Source: WJJR01 sp964440935
Lineage (GTDB): Bacteria > Zixibacteria > MSB-5A5 > WJJR01
DNA: 38,112 nt
Reading direction: 5' to 3'
NCBI GenBank assembly: GCA_964440935.1
Contig: CAYTTY010000040.1
Coordinates: 1-38,112 of the forward strand
This document shows positions 8,935 through 16,152 of this stretch, piece after piece. Numbering within the stretch: position 1 is the first letter of the stretch; every line of letters begins with the position of its first letter. The position numbers and the translations under genes are program-made. The notes beneath the pieces are model-generated. The model was not told the DNA's origin and did not search any database. It saw only the letters and a list, made by a program, of their open reading frames with translations.

Positions 8935-9240
8935 ATGATGACACCATCGCGTTTCGCCATGCTGGTTTTGGTCACTGCGGTCATGCTGCCGATCAGTCCC
9001 AATGTTTCCGCGATGGGCGTGGTGCCGGTCAACGATCTGTTGGCCGAGCCCCTGACGACAAGGACCGCCGGGAATCTTGGGCATTCATCGACGGAACCGT
9101 CTCAATCACCGGTACCGCCCCTCCCATATCCGCCGATTGGCCGCACCAAGATCGACTGCAAGTGCCTGTATTTCGACTGGTGGTATGATACCGGCGGGTT
9201 GTGGGTGCGGCGCTCGATCGATGAGATGATTGCGATCTAA
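8935..9240 (+). CDS. Small secreted hypothetical protein
   Basis: This 101-residue protein has two adjacent ATG codons at 8935 and 8938. AGGAGGGG lies just upstream, which fixes the start here rather than in the longer open frame. A signal peptide covers roughly residues 1-27 (FAMLVLVTAVMLPISPNVSA). The mature region is short and Pro-rich (PVPPLPYPPIG) and ends with a CKC motif and an aromatic cluster (YFDWWYDTGGLWV). No family was recognised. Confidence 0.65.
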   Translation: MMTPSRFAMLVLVTAVMLPISPNVSAMGVVPVNDLLAEPLTTRTAGNLGHSSTEPSQSPVPPLPYPPIGRTKIDCKCLYFDWWYDTGGLWVRRSIDEMIAI

Positions 9241-9307
9241 TGGTCCGCAGACGGCCTAAAGTGATACCATTTTTATAGATTGTTGCTCTCATTCACAGAA
9301 ACGCGAC

Positions 9308-9333
9308 ACGGGATGCCCGAAACGGCATCCCGT
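9308..9333 (+). promoter_or_regulatory. Perfect 10-bp hairpin in VOC gene leader
   Basis: ACGGGATGCC pairs perfectly with GGCATCCCGT around the loop CGAAAC. It ends 33 bases before the ATG of the VOC gene and is not followed by a T-tract, so a leader-RNA or operator role is as likely as termination of the upstream small gene. Confidence 0.5.
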
Positions 9334-9366
9334 ACCTGTATCAATGAGTTTACAAAGGAGGTCACC

Positions 9367-9843
9367 ATGGCGAATGTGAATCCCATTCCCGAAGGCATTC
9401 ATACACTGACACCGCACATCACCATCAAGGGCGCCGCGAACGCGATCGATTGGTATGCGAAGGTGCTCGGCGCCAGGGAGGAGATGCGCATGGTGATGCC
9501 CGGCACCGACATTATCATGCATGCTCGTCTCAGTGTCGGCGATTCGCATGTCATGCTCAATGACGAGTTTCCGCAGTCGGGATCGGTGGGTCCGAAGCCC
9601 GATGAAAAAGCGTCGGCGATTCACGCGTATGTCGAAGACGTTGACGCGGTTTATAAGCAGGCCATGGACAATGGCGCGACCGAAGTATTGGCGCCGATGG
9701 ATACCTTCTGGGGCGATCGTTACGGCAAGTTCACCGATCCGTTCGGACACCACTGGTCGGTCGCCAGCCGTATCGAAGCACTGACCCCAGAACAGATCGG
9801 GCAGCGGTCGCAGGAGTATTTCGCCCAGATGAAACAAGGGTGA
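9367..9843 (+). CDS. VOC-family protein, PhnB/glyoxalase-like
   Basis: This 158-residue protein of the vicinal-oxygen-chelate superfamily starts at the ATG at 9367, set by a near-consensus AAAGGAGGT. The paired beta-alpha-beta units are visible: LTPHITIKGAANAIDWYAKV first, then SAIHAYVEDVDAVYKQAMDNG and the signature DRYGKFTDPFGHHWSVA. These match PhnB-like proteins of unknown substrate, members of the glyoxalase/bleomycin-resistance fold that bind a divalent metal at a conserved His/Glu set. Single gene with its own leader hairpin. Confidence 0.9.
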   Translation: MANVNPIPEGIHTLTPHITIKGAANAIDWYAKVLGAREEMRMVMPGTDIIMHARLSVGDSHVMLNDEFPQSGSVGPKPDEKASAIHAYVEDVDAVYKQAMDNGATEVLAPMDTFWGDRYGKFTDPFGHHWSVASRIEALTPEQIGQRSQEYFAQMKQG

Positions 9844-9910
9844 TAGATGCGGACCGCCGAGCCCTGGCTCGGCGTGTGTCTTCTGAACTTGTTGTTCCCG
9901 GGAGTGTGAG

Positions 9911-9952
9911 TTGAGTAAACCCTGATGGGCAAAAAGCACCCATCAGGGCCAC
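9911..9952. terminator. Hairpin terminator, 42-bp repeat unit (left copy)
   Basis: CCCTGATGGG (9920-9929) pairs perfectly with CCCATCAGGG (9939-9948) between two convergent genes. Read on the minus strand, the whole 42 bases nearly match 10997-11038, including the flanks GTGGC and GTTTACT-AA. It therefore acts both as a likely bidirectional terminator and as one arm of an inverted repeat around the DUF393 and Ni-SOD genes. Confidence 0.65.
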
Positions 9953-9961
9953 TTCAATACA

Positions 9962-10324
9962 TTACTTTCGAAAGAGAATCTTCGCGAAGAAGTCCCGGTT
10001 ATTCGCCACGCGTCGATATCCCCATTCGGTGATGGGACGAAACAATGGGAAGCGCATAATCCGTTCCAGCCAACGGTACCCGATTCGTCCCAGGAGATAG
10101 GCACTCGCTTCTCCCGCCTCGATCACACGCCCGTCAGGCAACACGACTTGCACCGACTTCTTTGCCCGTTCGTACAGCTCCGGTGTCATCGGTGGTGATG
10201 GCGCCTCTTGAAACGGCACGGTGCGAAACAGATTGTCCCGATCGCGCGATTTGACCCACTCCACCGACCTGCGGCAAAACCCGCATTTTCCATCCCAAAT
10301 CAGCCAATGTGTGGGCTCAGTCAT
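9962..10324 (-). CDS. DCC-family (DUF393) thiol-disulfide oxidoreductase-like protein
   Basis: This 120-residue protein has the signature DGKCGFC near residues 11-17, the DxxCxxC that names the DCC family. The thioredoxin-like N-terminus is followed by conserved segments (FQEAPSPPMTPELYERA, VLPDGRVIEAGEASAYLL) and a basic C-terminus with helices (RWLERIMRFPLFRPITEWGYRRVANNR). Family members are presumed redox proteins; the partner is unknown. It is transcribed divergently from the Ni-SOD gene across a 123-base gap, and both lie within a 42-bp inverted repeat, so a shared oxidative-stress role is possible but unproven. Confidence 0.88.
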   Translation of the reverse strand: MTEPTHWLIWDGKCGFCRRSVEWVKSRDRDNLFRTVPFQEAPSPPMTPELYERAKKSVQVVLPDGRVIEAGEASAYLLGRIGYRWLERIMRFPLFRPITEWGYRRVANNRDFFAKILFRK

Positions 10325-10447
10325 GTCTGCACCGGGTATCGCTTTGCAGGTTCACTCCAAGTTGCGTATTGTGAAGATCGATCATTGTGCACTGCACCGC
10401 AAGGATGAGCTATACGATACCGGAATGGAATACGAAAGGAGCCCAGC

Positions 10448-10924
10448 ATGAAGAAGACAACTGCGACTTGGACGATTATTGCGATTGGGTTGGTCGCGGC
10501 TGCGGTCGCATTTGCCCCCGATGCGGTCATGAGCCATTGCCAAATCCCGTGCGGCATCTACGATGACCCGGCCCGGGTTGCCGAACTGCACGAACACTCG
10601 CGGACCATCGAAAAGGCGATCACCAACATCAATCAACTGAGCGACGCCACCGATGCCCAGGGCAACAACCAGCTCATTCGCTGGGTCAACAACAAGGAAA
10701 TGCACGCGTCTTATATCATCACGACCGTTTCGGAGTACTTCTTTGCACAACGCGTGAAGCCGATCGAGGAGGGAGCCGACGGATACGACGAGTACCTCGA
10801 AAAGCTGGCGAAACACCATGCGGTGATGATCGCCGCGATGCAGTGTAAACAGCACGCCGACCAGGAATATGTCTCCAAGCTGAATGCGGCCATTGATGGG
10901 ATTGCGCCGTACTACACCGAATAG
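10448..10924 (+). CDS. sodN: Nickel-type superoxide dismutase, apparently exported
   Basis: This 158-residue protein converts superoxide to hydrogen peroxide and oxygen. The nickel hook HCQIPCGIY begins at His30 and matches the HCxxPCGxY of Ni-SODs, in which the free amino group, His1, Cys2 and Cys6 bind Ni. A four-helix bundle follows. The start has AAAGGAG upstream. Residues 1-29 form a signal-peptide-like leader (KK, then a hydrophobic run, then VMS) ending exactly before His30, so signal peptidase cutting after VMS would expose the required N-terminal His. No SodX-type maturation peptidase gene is seen nearby. Confidence 0.92.
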   Translation: MKKTTATWTIIAIGLVAAAVAFAPDAVMSHCQIPCGIYDDPARVAELHEHSRTIEKAITNINQLSDATDAQGNNQLIRWVNNKEMHASYIITTVSEYFFAQRVKPIEEGADGYDEYLEKLAKHHAVMIAAMQCKQHADQEYVSKLNAAIDGIAPYYTE

Positions 10925-11223
10925 AAATGGAGCACTGAGCCCTTTAGGGTGAGCCTGTCGAACCCCAGCTCGGCACTCAGAATCATCCCAGCCAGTGTGG
11001 CCCTGATGGGCGTAGTTTGCCCATCAGGGTTTACTTAAATCACCCTTGAAATTGATCAAGACCCTTAGGCGGCACCGACTTGGCGTTTGGCCGGTTCACT
11101 CGAAGGGCCCGGTGCGCCACAACTCTCAAAACTGATTGAACCCTTCACCGCCGCATACTATCTTCCGAACTTACCTGGGCAGACAATGCACGTTGGCTGC
11201 CGCGACCAACAAAGGAAGATACT
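10925..11223. other. Intergenic region between Ni-SOD and comM
   Basis: At about 10939-10965 it has a GTGAGCCTGTCGAAC segment like a common dispersed bacterial repeat. It then carries the right copy of the 42-bp terminator repeat, and about 185 bases before comM in which no gene or clear promoter was recognised. Confidence 0.4.
10997..11038 (+). terminator. Hairpin terminator, 42-bp repeat unit (right copy)
   Basis: CCCTGATGGGC (11001-11011) and GCCCATCAGGG (11019-11029) form an 11-bp stem followed by TTTACTT, about 75 bases after the Ni-SOD stop. The full unit is the reverse complement of 9911-9952 with only a few differences, all in or near the loop or in the last bases. Confidence 0.65.
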
Positions 11224-12759
11224 ATGCTGTCTCGCGTTGTCTCATCGGCCGTCTTGGGTATTGATGCGTACGAAGTCGAAGTTGAGGCGGACATCGCCCC
11301 CGCGATGCCGAAGTTTATTACGGTCGGATTGCCCGAAGGTGCGGTGAGGGAAGCCCGCGAACGGGTGCAGTCGGCGATCAAGAACTCCGATTTCCTTTTC
11401 CCCAATAAGAAAGTGACCATCAATCTCGCACCGGCGGATATCCGCAAGGAGGGATCGGCCTTCGATTTGCCGATTGCCGTGGGAATTCTGGCGGCCACCG
11501 GCCAGGTGTTGCGCGAAGATTTTCTGGATATGGTGTTGATCGGCGAACTCTCGCTCGATGGGCGTCTGAAACCGGTCCACGGGGTGCTGCCAATGGCGCT
11601 CAAGGCGCTCGCGGATGGAAAGAAGGGCGTGATTGTCCCGGAAGACAATGCGCGTGAAGCGGCAATCGCCAAGGGACTCAATGTCTTTCCGGTCAAGACG
11701 CTCAATGAAACGGTACGCTTCCTTGAAGACGGCGACACCGTCGAGCCCTTCACGATTGATGTCGACGAGGTTTTTTCGAGTGCGATGCAATATCCGGTCG
11801 ACTTCACTGACGTGAAGGGCCAGCAACTGTCAAAACGTGCATTGGAAGTCGCGGCTGCCGGTGGACACAACGTGATCATGATCGGGCCGCCTGGATCGGG
11901 AAAGACGATGCTGGCGCGACGGTTCCCGACGATTCTGCCGCACATGACCCTCGAAGAAGCGCTCGAGACGACGAAAATCCACTCGGTCTCGGGCAATCTC
12001 CCCAGTGGTGCGGCGTTAATTGCGACACGTCCGTTCCGCTCACCGCATCACACGATATCGAATGCCGGCCTGGTCGGTGGCGGACCGACGCCACGGCCGG
12101 GGGAAGTCTCGCTGGCGCATAATGGGGTGCTGTTTCTCGATGAAATGCCGGAATTCAACAAGGATGTATTGGAAGTGCTGCGTCAGCCGATGGAGGACGG
12201 TACCGTGACAATTGCGCGTGCGGCGATATCACTGACATTTCCCGCGCGCTTCATGCTCGTCGGCGCGATGAATCCGTGTCCGTGCGGTTTCAGCGGATCC
12301 GACAGCCACGAGTGCACCTGTTCACCACAGCAGATCACGCGCTACATGTCGAAGATTTCGGGACCGTTGCTCGACCGCATCGATATCCACATCGAAGTCC
12401 CCGCCGTGAAATTCAAAGAACTGTCGTCGGCCGAAAAGGGGGAACTGTCGGCGGTGATCCGTCAACGGGTCAACAGGGCGCGCCAGCGCCAGCTCGAACG
12501 GTTCAACAACGAACCCGGCATGTACTGCAACGCCCACATGGAGTCAAAACATCTGCGCACGTTGTGCCCGCTCGACAACGAATCACTCGACCTGTTGCGC
12601 CGTGCCATCACCAAGCTCGGCCTCTCCGCCCGTGCCTACGACCGCATCCTGAAGGTCAGCCGCACCATCGCCGATCTGGCTGAGACCGAAGATATCCACC
12701 CGCAGCATATCGCCGAGGCGATTCAGTATCGGAATTTGGATCGGAATCTGTGGGTGTAG
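11224..12759 (+). CDS. comM: ComM/YifB-family Mg-chelatase-like AAA+ ATPase
   Basis: This 511-residue protein of the YifB/ComM family is a hexameric AAA+ helicase that in transformable bacteria drives branch migration of incoming DNA into the chromosome. The N-terminal Lon-like domain (about 1-175) includes ITVGLPEGAVREARERVQSA. The AAA+ core follows with Walker A GPPGSGKT near residue 222, Walker B GVLFLDEMPEF near 304 and sensor GAMNPCPCG. A zinc-like Cys cluster (NPCPCG, HECTC) and the C-terminal Mg-chelatase domain (LGLSARAYDRILKVSRTIAD) complete it. The length is normal. AAGGAAG precedes the start. The S23-type gene follows 3 bases after its stop. Confidence 0.95.
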   Translation: MLSRVVSSAVLGIDAYEVEVEADIAPAMPKFITVGLPEGAVREARERVQSAIKNSDFLFPNKKVTINLAPADIRKEGSAFDLPIAVGILAATGQVLREDFLDMVLIGELSLDGRLKPVHGVLPMALKALADGKKGVIVPEDNAREAAIAKGLNVFPVKTLNETVRFLEDGDTVEPFTIDVDEVFSSAMQYPVDFTDVKGQQLSKRALEVAAAGGHNVIMIGPPGSGKTMLARRFPTILPHMTLEEALETTKIHSVSGNLPSGAALIATRPFRSPHHTISNAGLVGGGPTPRPGEVSLAHNGVLFLDEMPEFNKDVLEVLRQPMEDGTVTIARAAISLTFPARFMLVGAMNPCPCGFSGSDSHECTCSPQQITRYMSKISGPLLDRIDIHIEVPAVKFKELSSAEKGELSAVIRQRVNRARQRQLERFNNEPGMYCNAHMESKHLRTLCPLDNESLDLLRRAITKLGLSARAYDRILKVSRTIADLAETEDIHPQHIAEAIQYRNLDRNLWV

Positions 12760-12762
12760 GGA

Positions 12763-13401
12763 ATGGATCCGAACTCGCTCATCCAGAGGCACGGCGGGTA
12801 TCGAGAGTTGAAGAGCTTTCAGATGGCCGCGCTGATCTTTGATGTCACGGTGCGGTTCTGCAATAAGTACATCGATAAACGCAGTCGTACGCATGATCAA
12901 ATGGTCCAAGCGGCAAGATCAGGAGTTCAGAATATAGCTGAGGGCAGTCAGGTGTCCGGGACATCGAAGAAGATGGAAATGAAACTAACAAACGTGGCCC
13001 GCGCCAGCTTGGAAGAGCTACGCAGAGACTATGAAGATTTTTTAAGACAGCGAAGATTGCCTCAGTGGGGCAGAAATGACTCGCGCCGGGCAGAGCTGAT
13101 CCGACGCCGGCCCAAAGCCGCCGATGAAGTGGCGCGCTGGGCGAAGGGCGTGAGGAGTGGACCAAGTGGACTCAGCGGACAAGGTGGACAGAAAAGGCCT
13201 TCAGTGTCCACTAAGTCCACTTCGTCCAATATGTCCACTGATCAAGAAATCGCCGCCAACGGTTTATTAGCCCTAATCAATGTGGCCACTTTCCTTTTGG
13301 ACCGCCAGTTGGCAGCCCAGGCTGCCGCCTTCACACAGGAGGGAGGTTTCACCGAGCGCCTCTACTGGGAGCGGCAGCGAAACCGCTCCCGGCGCCAATA
13401 G
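12763..13401 (+). CDS. Four-helix-bundle (23S rRNA IVP/S23-type) protein with suffix domain
   Basis: This 212-residue protein's first 100 residues (RELKSFQMAALIFDVTVRFC, MVQAARSGVQNIAEGS, ARASLEELRRDYEDFL) match the S23/four-helix-bundle family. The family is best known from genes inside 23S rRNA intervening sequences and is structurally akin to the Avd protein of diversity-generating retroelements. It also occurs alone, as here, and its job is unknown. A low-complexity linker rich in Ser/Gly/Thr separates it from a final helical part (GLLALINVATFLLDRQLA, RLYWERQRNR). The linker DNA is an inverted array (separate entry). Confidence 0.85.
   Translation: MDPNSLIQRHGGYRELKSFQMAALIFDVTVRFCNKYIDKRSRTHDQMVQAARSGVQNIAEGSQVSGTSKKMEMKLTNVARASLEELRRDYEDFLRQRRLPQWGRNDSRRAELIRRRPKAADEVARWAKGVRSGPSGLSGQGGQKRPSVSTKSTSSNMSTDQEIAANGLLALINVATFLLDRQLAAQAAAFTQEGGFTERLYWERQRNRSRRQ
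13156..13240 (+). repeat. Inverted array of AGTGGAC units inside the S23-type gene
   Basis: The left half has four spaced GTGGAC-like units (GTGGACC, GTGGACT, CGGACA, GTGGACA). After about 11 bases the right half has four TGTCCAC/AGTCCAC units in inverted order. The two halves can pair into a long imperfect hairpin in the mRNA while staying in frame, encoding the Ser/Gly/Thr linker. Confidence 0.75.
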
Positions 13402-13442
13402 CCATCCCATTCACTGCAAACCTGGGAATAGGCTGTCTCCCG

Positions 13443-14888
13443 ATGCGTATAAAACAACAGCAGGGACACCGAACACCCAGGCAGCGCGCGGGAGTTCTCA
13501 TTATATTCAAGCGAATCATGATCTTAGCGGCCCTGTTGGGCTTGCTGGTGTGGAGTTGTTCAGGTGACGGTCCGACCGGCACAAGTGATCAGTTAACGGA
13601 GATCGATCCCCTCGGCGGTGGGGGGCGGTTGGCCGCTGATGACCCAATTGATGGACGTGATCAGTGGGATACCTTCGGTATCGACCGTGACCCGATGCCC
13701 CCCATGCATCCCGACACGATCGGCGTCAATTGGCGCGTTTTGTTTGCCCACAGAATCGACTGTGCCGATGACCCGGGTGAAGAAATCATCACCGATTCGG
13801 CTTCATGGCACGAGTGGTGGGATGAAGCTCACGCTTGCCTCTGGAGTCGCGATACAACCCGACCGGATACAGGATGGGATTTCCCCGGCGGTCCCGACAC
13901 GGTCGGCGCGCCTCCCGGCTGGCGTCATCGGCATCATCGATCCAATCACCCGGAAATTGCTGCGGCTGACACCCTCTGGCCGGACTCCAATTGGGGTGGT
14001 CCGGGGACCGATACGATCTGGCGCGATACAATCCCACCCGATTGGCACGGTAATCCCTGGACCGACAGTTCCCGTTTCGATCCACCACAAGTCGATTTCA
14101 GCCGCTATATCGTGGCGGCCATCCGGGTCGAATACGATTCCGGGGCGTTCTGTATGCGGCGTGTCAACTTCGCCGGTGCGGGGATGGATGGTTCTGAATT
14201 CGCAATCGAATACGAAGTCACCCGTCTGGAGGGCGATTGTTGCGGCATGATCATGGCGCCGTTTATCCAAGGCGCTGGTTCGCCGGTGCTGGCGGTGATG
14301 ATCGAGAAACCGTCGACGTCCCAGTATCGATTTGAACGCTCCGACGTGTCGTACGAATGCCGGACACCAATTCGCGATCTTCCCATTACGATCGACTACA
14401 CATTTCATCCATGCAACCCAGTCCAAAATGAGCAGTTGATCACCGATCAACTGGAGTGGGGACAGTGGTTCAACGACGTGCATGGTTGCGACACGGTCTA
14501 TTCAGTGGTTGTTGACTCCAGCATACTCCCGGGAACTGACAGTCTGATCATCACTCCCGGTCGTCCTGACAACGCAACGCTGATTCCACCGCGAGTCGAC
14601 TTTGAACGCTATGCCGTCATCATTCTGAGTACGGCCCAGCAGGATCATTGGGGCGGCGGCATCTGGTTGACCGATTACACTAATCGCGATAACGGCGCCA
14701 TCGTCGAGTACCGGGTGATGCATCCCTCAAGCAACTGCCCGTGGGTGGACGACCGGCAGCGTCATCTGTCCCATACGACGGCGATTCAGGTTCCGCACCC
14801 GACCAACGATCAGGTGACGTGGCGACGATCGGAGCGGACGATTGAATGCGACTGGGGGGCAGATACGATGTTCGTCGACTCACTGTAG
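13443..14888 (+). CDS. Lipoprotein with duplicated PrcB_C-like domain
   Basis: This 481-residue protein has a basic N-terminus, a hydrophobic run and the lipobox LVWSC (Cys39), so it is probably a lipoprotein. Two related halves are visible. Each has a W-rich helix segment (ITDSASWHEWWDEAHAC near 117; ITDQLEWGQWFNDVHGC near 338), then PPQVDFSRYIV or PPRVDFERYAV, a beta-rich part and a closing ExC (SYEC, TIEC). The VDFxRY-beta pattern resembles the C-terminal domain of PrcB-type proteins. The region between is rich in Trp, Asp and Pro. The start is uncertain; an ATG at 13518 gives a leader without basic residues. Function unknown. Confidence 0.75.
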   Translation: MRIKQQQGHRTPRQRAGVLIIFKRIMILAALLGLLVWSCSGDGPTGTSDQLTEIDPLGGGGRLAADDPIDGRDQWDTFGIDRDPMPPMHPDTIGVNWRVLFAHRIDCADDPGEEIITDSASWHEWWDEAHACLWSRDTTRPDTGWDFPGGPDTVGAPPGWRHRHHRSNHPEIAAADTLWPDSNWGGPGTDTIWRDTIPPDWHGNPWTDSSRFDPPQVDFSRYIVAAIRVEYDSGAFCMRRVNFAGAGMDGSEFAIEYEVTRLEGDCCGMIMAPFIQGAGSPVLAVMIEKPSTSQYRFERSDVSYECRTPIRDLPITIDYTFHPCNPVQNEQLITDQLEWGQWFNDVHGCDTVYSVVVDSSILPGTDSLIITPGRPDNATLIPPRVDFERYAVIILSTAQQDHWGGGIWLTDYTNRDNGAIVEYRVMHPSSNCPWVDDRQRHLSHTTAIQVPHPTNDQVTWRRSERTIECDWGADTMFVDSL

Positions 14889-14914
14889 CGATTGCAGGTC
14901 ACCTGTTGAATCCA

Positions 14915-14940
14915 GGGGCGCTCCCCAAGCGCCCCTTTTT
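14915..14940 (+). terminator. Rho-independent terminator
   Basis: GGGGCGC, a 7-base loop and GCGCCCC are followed at once by five T residues, 27 bases after the stop of the duplicated-domain lipoprotein gene. This is the clearest intrinsic terminator in the window. Confidence 0.9.
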
Positions 14941-14989
14941 CGTAAATTGAGTTCTGTACGGTGAGGCCATAATCGCCTCATCGCCGCCT

Positions 14990-15148
14990 TAGAGCGGTTG
15001 TCAGACGTATTGTCCGTTTGAAGCGAACACGGTGGTCATATGTGGCGTTACCCGCCCTCGGGTGACGCCTTGTCGGTACGGGAGATAGCCGTCACGCGTG
15101 GGCGCATGACGGCACGCTGGAATCGGACAGTTCTTCTGACAATTGCTA
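14990..15148 (+). mobile_element. MITE-like element, copy C (155 bp plus TA flanks)
   Basis: The interior is 14992-15146, flanked by TA on both sides. Its ends GAGCGGTTGTCAGA and TCTGACAATTGC are imperfect inverted repeats. Inside is a strong hairpin region (GTTACCCGCCCTCGGGTGACG). It matches the copy at 29567-29725 in opposite orientation with about eight differences by eye over 155 positions. It encodes no protein. The 186 bases after it up to the next gene show only a small GCGCGAT/ATCGCG palindrome. Confidence 0.85.
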
Positions 15149-15334
15149 TCTCCACTGTCTAACTGAGTCTGCGTGTCCGGATAAGCATTATCCGCCAAAC
15201 CCATTGCCTCACAACCCCCGTATTGCGTATTCTCCCGTCAGCGCGATGATCGCGACATCCGTCAGGCGGGAGCGGCACTTCCGCCGGGGTATCCATCCAC
15301 CCACACCGATAGCGGTGGTTACAGGAGCAGGAAT

Positions 15335-16120
15335 ATGGTCCATCCCGATCTCAAAGATGCTGTCTGGCAGGTGATTGAGGACTTCTGCACACGTGCCCCC
15401 GAACAGTCGGTGCACTCCGATCTGATCATGCGAAAATTTCCGCAAGTCAATGAACAGGAATTGCTTAATGCAATCGGCGAACTGATTGTCGATGGCACTG
15501 TGACCGGTAAGGCTTCCTCGGTCGATCCGTATGGCAATCCGACGGCATTCCATCTCCGTCTGCGCGAAACCAAGGACCGGCCCAGCGGGGGAGCGTCCAA
15601 GCCTCCGCGCGGTGGAGTTGGTGAGTTCAGCGTCGGATTTGGAGACACGCCCGTATCGACCTCCCGGCGCGAGACCGAAGAGCCAACGCCGCCCGATAAG
15701 GTGAAGATGAAGATCAAAGACGATCAGATCGGCGTCGGCTTTGGCGTCGACGAGGAGTCATCGGGCAAGACCGAGGACGAGGAGAAGCCGGAGCGTTTGA
15801 ATGTAAGAATGGGTGGCGCGCCTCCGTCAAAACAGGCCGCCGATGATGACATCGAGGCGAACTTCGAAGAGGAACTGAACTCGTTCTTCACCGAACTGCA
15901 GATGGCCCAAACAGGCGATGAGGACGCCAAGTCACAACTGACCGATCAACTCATGCTGCTGATGGCCATGTTCAAGTCCAGCGACGCGGCGTCATTCACC
16001 ACACCGATCAACAAGCTGGCAGCGTTGAAGGGACGCGTAAAACGGGTTGCCCCGGACCTCGTGGGTGATTACATCCTGTTGGTTCAGACGGCCGTACGGG
16101 CGTGGCTGGCGCGGATGTGA
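15335..16120 (+). CDS. Hypothetical protein upstream of lpxC-fabZ
   Basis: This 261-residue cytoplasmic protein starts after AGGAGCAGGA. Residues 1-70 look like a small helical, winged-helix-type fold (DAVWQVIEDFC, VNEQELLNAIGELIVDGTVTGKA). A charged, low-complexity middle follows (about 75-165, rich in E, D, K, P and G). The helical C-terminus (LNSFFTELQMA, LMLLMAMFKS, LVGDYILLVQTAVRAWLARM) has no recognised family. It ends 32 bases before lpxC-fabZ and probably shares its transcript. lpxD often occupies this position in related operons, but this protein has no hexapeptide repeats and is not LpxD. Confidence 0.75.
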   Translation: MVHPDLKDAVWQVIEDFCTRAPEQSVHSDLIMRKFPQVNEQELLNAIGELIVDGTVTGKASSVDPYGNPTAFHLRLRETKDRPSGGASKPPRGGVGEFSVGFGDTPVSTSRRETEEPTPPDKVKMKIKDDQIGVGFGVDEESSGKTEDEEKPERLNVRMGGAPPSKQAADDDIEANFEEELNSFFTELQMAQTGDEDAKSQLTDQLMLLMAMFKSSDAASFTTPINKLAALKGRVKRVAPDLVGDYILLVQTAVRAWLARM

Positions 16121-16152
16121 TCAGCCTATCGTGACGAGTACATGATCATTCG

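Noticed and set aside
12763..13401. The S23/Avd-like protein as part of a diversity-generating retroelement.
   Set aside because: No reverse transcriptase, template repeat or variable repeat lies nearby. The array inside it is an inverted GTGGAC repeat, not a TR/VR pair.
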